DNA of 64,000 bases. Source: Coenobita brevimanus. Taxonomy: Eukaryota > Arthropoda > Malacostraca > Decapoda > Coenobitidae. The position numbers were made by a program, and so were the translations under genes. Below, in pieces: positions 33,930-44,128 of this stretch; the stretch's first letter is position 1; each line of letters starts with the position of its first letter. The notes below the pieces were generated by a model that worked only from the letters and a program-made list of their open reading frames with translations, had not been told where the DNA came from and searched no databases. The stretch spans positions 7,918,895-7,982,894 of the forward strand of contig CM064658.1 in the NCBI GenBank assembly GCA_032717465.1, given 5' to 3'.

Positions 33930-34861
33930 GCTGCCTCTTCTACTGATTTTGATAACTGTCGGCCATCATCTGCAAAAAATAAGATATTGATGTTACATGC
34001 ATCATTCTTAAAACCTGTTCCTATCTCTTCCAATTCTTTTATTATTTGATATGTTATTAATTTGAAAAGTGTTGTTGATCCAGTGCAGCCCTGTCTGATT
34101 CCACTGCTTACAGGTATTTGTATTTGTCTGTATATTTTCCAAGCTGATATTTGTTTTATCATTTTTATATATGTCTGATACAGTATCTATAAAGTTAGGG
34201 TGTGCTTTGTATTCTATTAATACTTCTATCAGTTTATCCCTTTTTACAGAGTCATAGGCCTTACTAAAATCTATGGGAGTTACCATCAGTGGTTCTTTTC
34301 TTTGAAAACTTTCCTCTACACACTATTGTAGTATGAAAAGTTATCTTCAATCTTTCCTCCTTTATTGAAACCAGCCTGTGTGTCTTTTATTTCTTTGTTC
34401 TCTTCCAGATAATTTTCAATCTCTTCTATTAATGTCATGAACATTTTATATGAGACATGAGTTAGGGCAAATGGCCTTAGGTCTGCTACTGTTGGTTTTG
34501 TTTTCTTGGGGATCATCTTTGTTTTAGATGTCTTCCATTCCATTGGTTTTTCTGTCTTTTCAATTTCTGCTGTAAGGCATTCAGTCAGTGTTTCAACACA
34601 CACCTCAGTCTCTGACAATGCTATATACAGCTCTCCTTTAATACCATCTGGTCCTGGTGCTTGTTTATTTTTAAGATTTTTTAGGCATTTCATTACTCTT
34701 TCCTTAGATATTTTTGGTTGTTCCATTGGTCCGCCAGTATTTCCTCTATTGTCTTGTCTATTTATTCCTCCTAGAACTGGGACTTGTTGTTCATCTTTTT
34801 TCCAGTTTATGTTTCTTTCTAGTTCCTCTCTATAGTTTTGTTTTGTTCTCTCATTCCACAC
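33930..34861 (-). pseudogene. LINE-2 reverse transcriptase core
   Basis: Minus-strand motifs: KCLKNLKNKQAPGPDGIKGE (RT motif 0/1), MEWKTSKTKMIPKKTKPTVA, LRPFALTHVSYKMF, TQAGFNKGG, IDFSKAYDSVKRDKLIEVL (motif A). A motif B region is degraded near 34080 (PVSSGIRQGCTGST in one frame), followed by LFFADDGRQLSKS (motif C, about 33965-33990). Two frames are needed between motifs A and C, so it is non-functional. Family: APE-type LINE; clade not fixed. Confidence 0.85.
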
Positions 34862-34991
34862 TTGCTCAATATTATTTTCATGTTTTCTTTATATTTTCAA
34901 CCAGAAGACCTCTAATTCTCTCTCTGCTTCTTCTTCCTTCAGCTGCTGTCCTTCTCTATTGTACAAAGTGGTGCCTTTTGACTTATTTAGA

Positions 34992-35003
34992 TCTTGCTGT
35001 TTT
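34992..35003. repeat. Target-site duplication TCTTGCTGTTTT (left)
   Basis: Twelve bases identical to 36769-36780, bracketing the LINE-A copy inserted in LINE-2. Confidence 0.9.
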
Positions 35004-36768
35004 CTATCTATCTATCTATTGCCAGACACCTCAATCCCATTTGGGGTGGCCACAAACAAATCGCCTCCAAGTCGCCCTGTCCCCCGCCATTTCACTGCCC
35101 TGCTCCCAACTCACACCTACCTCTCTCATATACCTCTCCACTCCATCCCTCCATCTCATCCTCGGCCTCCCCTTCCCTCTTCCCCCCTCCACCTCACTCA
35201 CATACACTCTCTTCGTCAGTCTTTCACCCTTCATCCTCTCCACATGGCCAAACCACCTCAGTGTGTTCCTCCTAACGCCTCCTATCACATCCACATCCAC
35301 ACCACAACGCTCCTTTATATCCTCATTTGTCAGCCTGTCTCTCCATGTGACTCCACAGGCTCCTCTTAAATAACTCATTTCCACTGCTCTCACTCTTGAC
35401 TTGTGTCCTTCCAACAACGTCCAAGCTTCACTTCCAAACGTTAGAGTTGGTATCACAATACTGTCATGTAGTAACTTTTTCACTTTCATGCTCACTTCCC
35501 TGTTTCTTATCACTGCTTTCAAAGAACCAGCAACCTTTCTTCCCTGCTGTACCCTTTCAAGCACTTCACCCTCCAAACCTTCATCCTTACTCATCACACT
35601 ACCCAGGTACTTAAACGTACTCACATTTTCCAATTCCTCACCATCCAACCTCGCTGTACATTCACTGACTTCACCTCTCTCAAAGACCATCACTTTACTC
35701 TTCCCTACATTCACCTTTAGATTCCGTTTCTTACACACTCTCCCAAACTCATCCACCAAGCCTTGCAGCTCCCCTTCGTCTTCACTCAACAACACAGTAT
35801 CATCTGCAAACAACAGTACAGGGAGTTTCCAAACACTATCCTCTCTCACCAGGGCCACTCCAACATCCTCTACCCTACCTTGTACCTCTTTTATTACCCC
35901 ATCCATGTACAGATTGAACAACCATGGAGACATGACACATCCCTGTTTCAACCCAACTTTCAAAGAGAAAAATTCAGTTAGTTCACCATCCACATGCACT
36001 GCAGCCTTCGCACCATCGTACATACTCTTCACAGCATTCAACAACTTCCCATCTACTCCATATATTCTTAACACAATCCACAATCCTTGTCTATCCACCC
36101 TGTCATATGCTTTCTCCAAATCCATGAAAGCCGCATACAACTTCTTTCCCTTCTCTAGAAACTTTTCCACTAAAGATCTAAGAATGAATATCTGATCTAC
36201 ACAACCTCTTCCCTTCCTAAAGCCTCCCTGTTCTTCTCCAACTAATTTCTCTGTTCCTTCTCTAACTCTGTCAATAAGTATCCTACCATACACTTTTCCT
36301 ATTATACTAAGAAGACAAATGCACCTATGATTACCACACACTTCTTTTTCCCCTTTTCCTTTGTACAAGGGAATAATTATACCTGACTTCCAATCCTCCG
36401 GGACTTTACCTTCCTCCCTGGCCAATCTGCACATCTTCCACATCCATTCTACTACTATCTCTCCCCCATGCTTCAGCATTTCACCACACACTCCATCAAT
36501 TCCTTGGGCTTTCCCCAATTTAACTTTCTTCATTGCTTCCACAACTTCTATCCTACTTATTTCTTCCTGTCTTCTCACCTCCCTCCTTCTCCCAGCCATT
36601 CCCCAGCCACTTATACTCGCATTACTTCCATCCTCTATGTTCAACAATTCCTTAAAGTGTTCTCTCCATCTGCTCACTTTTTCTCCCTTCTCCACTAGTA
36701 ATCTGGTACCATTTTTATCTTTCACTCCCCTGCTAACTTCACTTCCACTCTGTCTTACTCTTTTCACC
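35004..36768 (-). mobile_element. LINE-A copy nested in LINE-2, 5'-truncated
   Basis: Minus-strand insertion ending in GGCCACCCCAAATGGGATTG, AGGTGTCTGGCAAT and (GATA)n, flanked by the 12-bp duplication TCTTGCTGTTTT. It is truncated at GGTGAAAAGAGTA, just before the RT domain, and lacks the endonuclease. The RT and C-terminal region is uninterrupted, so the insertion is comparatively young next to its decayed host. Confidence 0.92.
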
Positions 36769-36881
36769 TCTTGCTGTTTTAACTTATGTATATTGTCCCA
36801 TAGTTTCTTATTTTTGTTAGAACTTTCTCTTATCTCTTGGGTTATATTTCTTCCATGTTCATACATTTCTTCCTTAATCAT
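35031..36881 (-). CDS. 616-codon chimeric LINE-2/LINE-A ORF with intact RT
   Basis: Residues 1-37 (MIKEEMYEHGRNITQ... KLWDNIHKLKQQ) are LINE-2 linker. From about residue 38 the frame continues by chance into LINE-A. The RT core is complete: GKAQGIDGVCGEMLK, FMDLEKAYDRVDRQGLW (motif A, about 252-268), GLKQGCVMSPWLFNLYMDGV (motif B, about 310), LLFADDTVLL (motif C, about 356). After it come TFKYLGSVMSKD, SEAWT, and the C-terminal GKGRPRMRWRDGVERYM. No ORF1 and no endonuclease are present, so it cannot be a complete autonomous element. Whether it is expressed is unknown. Confidence 0.75.
   Translation of the reverse strand: MIKEEMYEHGRNITQEIRESSNKNKKLWDNIHKLKQQEVKRVRQSGSEVSRGVKDKNGTRLLVEKGEKVSRWREHFKELLNIEDGSNASISGWGMAGRRREVRRQEEISRIEVVEAMKKVKLGKAQGIDGVCGEMLKHGGEIVVEWMWKMCRLAREEGKVPEDWKSGIIIPLYKGKGEKEVCGNHRCICLLSIIGKVYGRILIDRVREGTEKLVGEEQGGFRKGRGCVDQIFILRSLVEKFLEKGKKLYAAFMDLEKAYDRVDRQGLWIVLRIYGVDGKLLNAVKSMYDGAKAAVHVDGELTEFFSLKVGLKQGCVMSPWLFNLYMDGVIKEVQGRVEDVGVALVREDSVWKLPVLLFADDTVLLSEDEGELQGLVDEFGRVCKKRNLKVNVGKSKVMVFERGEVSECTARLDGEELENVSTFKYLGSVMSKDEGLEGEVLERVQQGRKVAGSLKAVIRNREVSMKVKKLLHDSIVIPTLTFGSEAWTLLEGHKSRVRAVEMSYLRGACGVTWRDRLTNEDIKERCGVDVDVIGGVRRNTLRWFGHVERMKGERLTKRVYVSEVEGGRGKGRPRMRWRDGVERYMREVGVSWEQGSEMAGDRATWRRFVCGHPKWD
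36769..36780. repeat. Target-site duplication TCTTGCTGTTTT (right)
   Basis: Partner of 34992-35003. Removing one copy and the insertion rejoins the LINE-2 linker in frame (LKQQ-DLNKSKGTTLYN on the minus strand). Confidence 0.9.
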
Positions 36882-37325
36882 ATTTTGTGCCTCTTTTTTT
36901 CTTTTTTTTTTTTTTGTTGTATAGAGCTTGGTTAATCTTTCTTTTTCTGTTCCATCAGTAGCATTTTTTTGCCTATTCAGGATTTTTTTCTCTTTAACTG
37001 CTGTTCTTATATGTTCATTTATCCACGGGGGTTCCTTTTGTTTGTTTTTTCTATAAACTTTTCATCTGTATTTCGTTTTTAATCTTGGTCTGCAATGTTT
37101 TTCATTATTCCATTCAACCGTTTTATGCAACTAATATCTCTGCCTTGTATTTCTCTTTCTACATCCTCCTTAAACTGTTGCAGTGATGTTGTATCAGTTT
37201 TGTAGTATTCTGTCTCTTTCCATTTAGCTTTCTTAAAGTCTTTCGTACTGTCTGTATTTATTGACAGATTTACCTGTATTAGATTATGGTCTGTGATATC
37301 AATTATTTATCTTCATAAATTTTCA

Positions 37326-37742
37326 TCAAACGTCATGGAAATATTGGTTCACCAGAAAATAGTCTACCACACTTCTTTGTTCTCCTCTACACCATGTGTA
37401 CATTCCTTTACACTCCTCATCATAGTTCAGTAGTGTAAGTCTGTAGTCATTCATCCTGTCAGTGACCATTTTTCCATTTTCATCAATCCTTTGGTATCCT
37501 AGAAATCCTACATGGCCACTGAAGTCTCCTAAAATTGCAGCTGCTTCACTTTCTCTATTTGACTCTTCTGTAATTGCTTCAATTTCTAGCCTAATTTTTT
37601 TCTTTCTTTCTTTATCTTCTCGTTTATTCTGCACTGAAAAATATACCACAATTAATCTTATTCTATTCTTCCATACAGTTCCTCTTATATATAATATATC
37701 CTTGCTAACAGATTCTATTTTGTCTAGGTTTATGTTGTCCAT
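37326..37742 (-). pseudogene. LINE-2 APE-type endonuclease fragment
   Basis: A frame of 138 codons encodes WKNRIRLIVVYFSVQ, AAILGDFSGHVGFLGYQ and GMYTWCRGEQRSVVDYFLVN. These match the middle and late motifs of apurinic-type LINE endonucleases (GDFN.H and the S/D-Y-hydrophobic block). The N-terminal catalytic motif would lie upstream, near 37840-38040, where LLIFLMNIQGLTNPKMYEIE-like sequence is readable. Stops separate the pieces. Confidence 0.75.
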
Positions 37743-38036
37743 TTGACTTTACAGTACCATCAGTCCTCCTCCCTTCTTCTTCTTTGCATCTCTCATATTA
37801 TCTATTTTTGTTGTGGTTTCATTTTAATGTATCTTGTCTAATTTTTGCTGAGTTTCAGTGAGACATACTGTATTATCATGTTTTCTTCCAAAAGTTGTTC
37901 TATCTCATACATTTTTGGGTTTGTTAGGCCTTGTATGTTCATCAAGAATATTTTAATTAGCTTGTTTTTGGTATTCTTTGCTTTATGGTTCTGATATTCT
38001 TTTTTAGTATCTGTGTATTTGCATATTTTCTTTTTA

Positions 38037-39490
38037 CTAACTTTCATTCTGTATCCTTTTCCTTCTCTCTTTTCTCATCTCCTTCAATTCTTCCTTCATT
38101 TTTATCATCCCTTCCCAAAGTTCCTTGGTTATGTGAAAAAAAGATTCCATCTTGTCTTTACTTACATCTTGCTTTCCGTCATTGTCATGCCTTTCTCTGT
38201 GCCCCACGTTTGGCCATTCTTTCAAGGTTTTACTTTCATACGGTAACTTTCATTATTGTGTGTCTTTCTATTGATGACCGGTATGTGTGAATACCAGCAC
38301 TTTCAACCAAAATGGCATTGCCGTTTTTTATACCTACAAATTTTCTGCATACCAGTACTCTTGCTCTCTTTTTCCTGTGATTCTTTTGTTACCCTCATAG
38401 TTATATTGACCTCTTCAGCTGATGTTCCCTTCTCTACTATGTTTTCTTCTCCTTTTATGTTATTTGCTCTTCCAGAATTCTCTCTGTTTTCTTCCTTCTT
38501 TTGGGAATTTTGGTGATCTATCTGGGTGTTCTCATTCTTGTGTGTTTTTGGAGGAGTTCCCATTTTCTTCCGTTGCTTTATCCCTTCTTCATTTTCTCTA
38601 TCTATCTCTTGAGAGCTTCTATTTCTGTCTACACTTTCTTGTTTGGCCCTTGCAGTATACCTCTGATCCTTGTGTGGGGGCTTTTGGCTCTGGCATTTGT
38701 AGTTCCACCCTTCCCTCACATGTAACTTATTACAATATACTGTATTCCCATGCAGTATTCTTTCCTGCACAGAGGAGGGTGTTCATAACTGCATTTGTCT
38801 CTTTTCAAGCAGTTTGTTTTCACTCCTGCATAGTACCAACAGACTTTACCTACAGTATATGTTTGTCCTGACTGCTGATACTATCTTTTTCTGCAGTTCT
38901 GGGTATTTGTTGTTTTTCATGTACTTCCATGTTTGTCTCGGCTTTTTGTTTGTTGATTGTTTTTTCCTCATTTCTTCTATTTTCTTCCATTTCTTCTATC
39001 ATCTTTAGTGTTTGTAGGAAGTCTTCGTCTTACAGTCTAATGATTTCTTTGAAGTTAAGTACAAGTTCATTTAGATGTTTTTCATTTTCCCTAGCAAAGT
39101 TTTTCTCATGTATTAGCCTCTCCATGTTGGTTTCACATTCTTTCACTTGTTTCTCCATTTTCTCCAACATCATTTCTAAAGTATATATTTTTGTTTCATT
39201 GTTTTCAACCTTACTTTTCCATTCTTTTTCCTGGTTTTCTGTTCTCTCAAAGTTTCCAGAGCTACCTTGTTCTTGCTTCTTGTTTATTACCTTTGTACAT
39301 TCATTACAGAAGAATTATAGGTTAGGGGATTCTTCTTCTGCCATTGTCCTGTACAGTTCCTGGCTTAACATAAGTTCTCTGCAACTCCTTCAGTTACTTG
39401 TAGTGATGTGATACCAGGTTTTGCATTCATCACAACGCATTGCTTTTTCTTGTGACATGATGTTTTTGTTGCAGCTTCCACACAGGTTTT
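38037..39490 (-). pseudogene. LINE-2 ORF1 with PHD finger and coiled coil
   Basis: Minus-strand translation from 39490 gives CGSCNKNIMSQEKAMRCDEC, KTWYHI, and after a short gap FFCNECTKV. This is the spacing of a PHD finger (Cys-x2-Cys-x11-Cys-x2-Cys-x4-His ... Cys-x2-Cys). A long charged coiled coil follows (WKSKVENNETKIYTLEMMLE, KMEKQVKECETNMERLIHEK). Further on, about 38770-38303, is a Lys/Glu/Asn-rich region. Stop codons interrupt it at several points. PHD fingers followed by coiled coils occur in ORF1 of several LINE clades and probably act in RNP assembly or chromatin binding. Confidence 0.75.
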
Positions 39491-39980
39491 TCTTTTGATA
39501 TTTTTTCCTTGGTATTTTCTTTTCTACCAGGAGTTGCTGATGCCTGCTGTGTTTCTGTCTTGCATGGTGTGGCTATTCAATGTTCTGGGTCTGCATGTTT
39601 TGCACCTAGTCTGGGTGCAGTCATGAATTTCATTTTCTTGAGGGAATTGTTTATCTCCTTTGTCACGATTTCTTCCATCTCCATGCTGCCGTGACCTTGA
39701 GTCAGAGCCATAGCCTTTTTGTTTGCCTAGTCTTTTTGTTCTGATTCTTTATCTTTACTTGTCCCACCACTGGTTTCCCTAAGCCCCACAGTAGTCCAAG
39801 GAGAATTACAAATCCCCCTCCTGCTAAAAGGGGTACACCGCTTGAAAGATGTAAAGGGATGTTCTTCCCTGGCTGTGGGGATACCCTGTTAAGGGGGCCT
39901 ATCTCCTACCGCCCTAACCAAAGTGCCACCCTATTTACCTTTTTCGTAAACCACCCCGGCCTACTGGGGCCCCCTCGTGC

Positions 39981-40707
39981 ATATAGCCATCAGGGTTCAG
40001 CGTCGGAAAAAGGTAAGGGACTCTAGTTGGCAAAACCAGTTTGATGGGACACGTAAATCATCAAATAAAGTGCAGGCACGTTATTCCTCGAGCGTGTCCT
40101 CCCGAATCAATGAAGACAATCTAAACTTGCTTGGAGTTTTCGTCTCTGAGAATTTTCTTGCATTTGTGAATTACGAGCCTAAATATACTATAATAAGCGA
40201 AATATTGGAGAGTACATTCCACTATCGACGTTGCAATAGCAGTTTTCATTTAAGTAACATCATATTAAAGTCGAATAGTTTGGTAACGAAATGCGTAAAC
40301 AGGTGCCATTTGTTCTATTATGATTGATAATTTTTTGCTGTTCTTTTTGTTGCATGAACTCGTAATGTTATAAAATATCTGTTTGATGTTTTCATGAATA
40401 TTTTTCTTGCATCGTGACTGTATGCTTGGGTATAATTATAATATCACGTATTCAGTGCCAAGCGAGATATGGCAACCATTTGTTTACAAATTCAAACAAA
40501 TTCAACAGCACAGCTACTGGAGCGGCAGGCAACTTTCTACTGTGTATAAAGCCCTCCAAATCTCATCTTTCCTCATTGAAACGCAACTAAGCTTCATTGT
40601 TCTTCTATGCCATTTAAGGCCTAGTATAATTTAGGTGAAAAGTAAACAAATTTTTAGGTAAAACTGGGAGAAATAATATATCACCTGTAGATAGGAAAAC
40701 CAAGGTT
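39981..40707. other. Stretch between LINE-2 and LINE-B, no recognised gene
   Basis: A plus-strand frame at 39977-40327 (116 codons) is open but matches no family I know and overlaps the LINE-2 5' end. The rest is AT-rich. It ends at the (GATA)n tail of LINE-B near 40708-40730. Confidence 0.35.
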
Positions 40708-41034
40708 TATCTATCTATCTATCTATATACCTAGGCTGCTTCCCCCAAGGAAAGGGAGGTAGCCGAGACAGGACGACACACTCTCCATTTACTCATCCAT
40801 TTAAACACATTCATTCACATCTGCTACAAAGAGGAGAACGGACAGATCCTCACCGCACCACACCGCACAAGGGTCAACTGCGCAATGCAATCAGTGACAT
40901 CCGCAGCAGGGCCCGACAGCAGAGCTGGTTTACCCCTGCCACATCATAACATACCCATCCCCTTACCCGCACCTGACCTGACTAGCTGATCAGACCAAAT
41001 GCGGGAGAATATCCCCTCAGGGCTGCGTCATCAC

Positions 41035-43962
41035 TTATTTATTCACAATTTCTCTCCATTTATTTCTGTCACGCACAGCCACTCTTCCTTGCTCGACAGA
41101 CATCCCTCTCGCATCCAGCGCTCTCTTCACACTATCCATCCATCCTATTCGTGGTCTTCCTCTCAGCCTTACACCTCTCACATCAGATCTAGTTATCTTT
41201 TTCACCAATCGCTCATTATCCATTCTCTCCATATGCCCAAACCATCGCAACACCCTCTGCTCAACTCTACCAGCCATCTCCTGAACAACTCCAGTTCTCC
41301 TTCGCACTTCATCATTTCGCACCCGATCCATACGCGTCACTCCACACATACTCCTCAGACACCTCATCTCCATTACATTCAAACTTTTCCTCTCTGCTAC
41401 ACCCATATTCCATGTTTCTGCCCCATATAATGCAGTCGGTACCACAACACCCTCATACAGCCTTCTCTTTACATCCATTCTAAGCGAATGACATTTAAAC
41501 ACTTTTTTCATTCCTCCCAGCACCTTTCCTACTTCATTTATTCTAAACTTCACTTCTGCATCTATTCTTCCATCCACAGCAACATGTGACCCTAGATATT
41601 TAAAACAATCTACCTCCTCAAGCAACTCACCATTCAAAACTATGTTCATCCCCCTACCATCTATCAACCTCGTACACTTCATCACTTTACTCTTATTCTC
41701 ATTTACTTTCAAATTCCTCCTTTCACACACCCTTCCAAACTCCTCTACCAACTGTCTCAATCTCTCCTCTGAATCAGTCACCAGTGCAGTATCATCTGCA
41801 AACAGCAGCTGCTTCAGAGTCCACTCTCCACCATCAACATTTACCAGACTCAGACCACCTAAAACTCTTGCATTCACCTCCCTTACAACACCATCCATGT
41901 AAATATTAAACAACCAAGGTGACATCACACATCCCTGTCGCAGCCCCACTCTCACGGGAAACCAATCACTCACAGCATTTCCCACTCTTACACATGCTCT
42001 ACTATTTACATAAAAACTTTTCACCCCTTTTAGTAACCTACCATCAAGTCCATACAATCTTAAAACAGTCCACAAAGCCTCCCTATCAATTCTATCATAC
42101 GCTTTCTCTAAATCCATAAATGCCCAAAACACATCCTTGCCTTTCGCTAAATACTTTTCACACACTTGTCTCACAGCAAACACCTGATCAACGCATCCCC
42201 TCCCTCTCCTAAAGCCACACTGCTCATCACTTATCACTCCCTCTGTACCCTCTCTAACTCTCATAATTAACACTCTGCCATACACCTTACCTACAACACT
42301 CAACAGACTTATACCCCTAAAGCTAGTACATTCATACTTATCACCCTTGCCTTTATACAACGGGACCACACAAGCACTTGCCCAGTCAATTGGCACCATA
42401 CCTTTCTCAAAGCACACATTCAACAATCTTACTAACCAGTCAACAATAGTCACTCCACCACCCTTCAGGCATTCCACAGCACACCCATCCATACCTGCAG
42501 CTTTCCCTGTTTTCATCTCCTTTACTGCCTTCTCCACTTCCTCCTTCGTGATCAAAGAATCATTCAACTCTCCCAACACATTTATTCCTTGCACCCTTCC
42601 ATCTGCCACAATCTCAGCCACCCTTTCCTCCTCTACATTTAATAATCTTTCAAAATACTCTGCCCATCTCTTCCTTACTGCATCCATCTCAATTAACATC
42701 CTTCCATCCTCTGCTTTTACTCGTTCTTCCTTCCCAGACTCTCCCTTTCGCACCCTTTTCACCTCCTTCCAAAACATTTTCTTATTCTGTTGAAAATTCT
42801 CTGTCAGCCGCCTACCCCACCTCTCATCTGCTGTCACTTTAGCATCACGCACAGCCCTTCTCGCTCTATTCCTCTTTTCCTTATACCTCTCATATGACAT
42901 CTCATCCTTCCTCTGCAGCCACACTTCATATGCACGTCTCTTCTCGGCCACAGCCATACTTACTTCCTCGCACCACCATTCACTTCCTTTTCTTACACCA
43001 CCACCCACACGTCTCACACCACACACCTCTTCTGCATGCCCCACCACAGCACTCTTAAACAACTGCCATTCCTCCTCCACGCTGCCATTTTCCCGATCTT
43101 TCACTGCGCTCCACTCATCTTTCAATTTCTCCTGATACTCTATCTTTTTCTCTATTTTATCCAACTGACTCACTTTCAAAACCTCCCTGCCACACCTAAC
43201 CCTCCTAGCTCTCACCCATCTCTTACCTACTCTTAACTTTCCCTCCACCAGGTAGTGGTCAGACATACCTCCACCCTCCCCTCTTAGAACTCTCACATCC
43301 AACAATCTTCCTATTACATTCCTAGACACAACCACATAGTCCATCAAAGCTCTATCAACAACCCTTCCACCCTCCTGTCTCACCCATGTATACTTATAAA
43401 TATCTTTCTTCTCGAACAGCGTATTCCCAATCACCATCTCTCGCTCAACACACATCGCTATCATTCGTTCCCCATTTTCATTTCTTCCAGGCACACCATG
43501 CATACCAACTACGCCTTCAACTGCTACATTTCCCACTCTAGCATTCAGATCTCCCATCATTACCACATTCACATTCGCTCCAAAACTCTGCAGACACTCA
43601 TCAACATCATTCCAGAAAGACTCCCTCTCTTGTTCATCCTTTTCACTACCAGGCCCATATGCACTCACAAACACCCACAACTCACGTTCAAATTTCGCTT
43701 TCACCCACATCAGTCTCGATGACACCTCCTTCCATTCAATCACACACTGCTGTACTTCCGGACTCACTAACAAGGCCACACCTTCTCTTGCCCTTCCTCT
43801 ATCAACACCTGACAATCTTCCATTCACACTTCCAAACATAGATTCCCCCTTCCCTTTCATCTTCGTTTCACTCAAAGCTAACACATCCAACTTTCTTCTC
43901 ACAAACATTCTCCCAATCTCCTCCCTTTTAGCCTCAATCGTACTACATCCACGCACATTCAT
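41035..43962 (-). CDS. LINE-B endonuclease/reverse transcriptase, 975 aa, intact
   Basis: The start ATG at 43962 opens MNVRGCSTIEAKREEIGRMF, the usual beginning of the APE endonuclease. Endonuclease motifs: LALSETKMKG (about 28-37), AYGPGSE (101), GDLNARVG (137-144), YTWVRQEGGRVVDRALMDYV (191-210), SDHYLV (234-239). RT motifs: GKAAGMDGCAVECLKGG (about 486), VPLYKGKGDKYECTSFRGIS (533), FMDLEKAYDRIDREALW (615-631), GLRQGCVMSPWLFNIYMDGV (673-692), QLLFADDTALV (718-728). C-terminal: FKYLGSHVAVDGRID, YGAETW, LRGRPRIGWMDSVKRAL. All key acidic residues are present. The product would nick DNA and reverse transcribe its RNA at the target. LINE-A is a relative by RT sequence. Confidence 0.9.
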   Translation of the reverse strand: MNVRGCSTIEAKREEIGRMFVRRKLDVLALSETKMKGKGESMFGSVNGRLSGVDRGRAREGVALLVSPEVQQCVIEWKEVSSRLMWVKAKFERELWVFVSAYGPGSEKDEQERESFWNDVDECLQSFGANVNVVMMGDLNARVGNVAVEGVVGMHGVPGRNENGERMIAMCVEREMVIGNTLFEKKDIYKYTWVRQEGGRVVDRALMDYVVVSRNVIGRLLDVRVLRGEGGGMSDHYLVEGKLRVGKRWVRARRVRCGREVLKVSQLDKIEKKIEYQEKLKDEWSAVKDRENGSVEEEWQLFKSAVVGHAEEVCGVRRVGGGVRKGSEWWCEEVSMAVAEKRRAYEVWLQRKDEMSYERYKEKRNRARRAVRDAKVTADERWGRRLTENFQQNKKMFWKEVKRVRKGESGKEERVKAEDGRMLIEMDAVRKRWAEYFERLLNVEEERVAEIVADGRVQGINVLGELNDSLITKEEVEKAVKEMKTGKAAGMDGCAVECLKGGGVTIVDWLVRLLNVCFEKGMVPIDWASACVVPLYKGKGDKYECTSFRGISLLSVVGKVYGRVLIMRVREGTEGVISDEQCGFRRGRGCVDQVFAVRQVCEKYLAKGKDVFWAFMDLEKAYDRIDREALWTVLRLYGLDGRLLKGVKSFYVNSRACVRVGNAVSDWFPVRVGLRQGCVMSPWLFNIYMDGVVREVNARVLGGLSLVNVDGGEWTLKQLLFADDTALVTDSEERLRQLVEEFGRVCERRNLKVNENKSKVMKCTRLIDGRGMNIVLNGELLEEVDCFKYLGSHVAVDGRIDAEVKFRINEVGKVLGGMKKVFKCHSLRMDVKRRLYEGVVVPTALYGAETWNMGVAERKSLNVMEMRCLRSMCGVTRMDRVRNDEVRRRTGVVQEMAGRVEQRVLRWFGHMERMDNERLVKKITRSDVRGVRLRGRPRIGWMDSVKRALDARGMSVEQGRVAVRDRNKWREIVNK

Positions 43963-44128
43963 AGACCCGATCTTCAGGGTACGGGGATAACTCCATCCCC
44001 CATCCCTTTCTCTGGCCTGTCTCTTTTTAGGAACTAAAAAACAGAGGAGGGGGTCCCTAGTCCCCTCACCCCGTCCCTTTTAGTCGCCTTTTACGACACG
44101 CAGGGAATACGGTGGCAGTATTCTTCCT

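Larger units (their letters stand above)
32580..39980 (-). mobile_element. LINE-2: PHD-finger LINE, nearly full length, interrupted twice
   Basis: A minus-strand non-LTR element. 5' UTR-like GC-rich sequence (about 39980-39500) is followed by ORF1 with a PHD finger and coiled coil (about 39490-38040), endonuclease (about 37742-37326), linker (about 37050-36781 and 34990-34860), RT (34861-33870) and a C-terminal zinc motif (about 32880). The 3' end is close to the (AAAT)n at 32542-32575. It is split by a LINE-A insertion (35004-36768) and a 5S-SINE (33743-33929). Scattered stops show it is old, and both insertions postdate it. Confidence 0.85.

Noticed and set aside
39977..40327. 116-codon plus-strand ORF
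   Set aside because: No recognisable family, splice signal or composition bias; overlaps the LINE-2 5' end.
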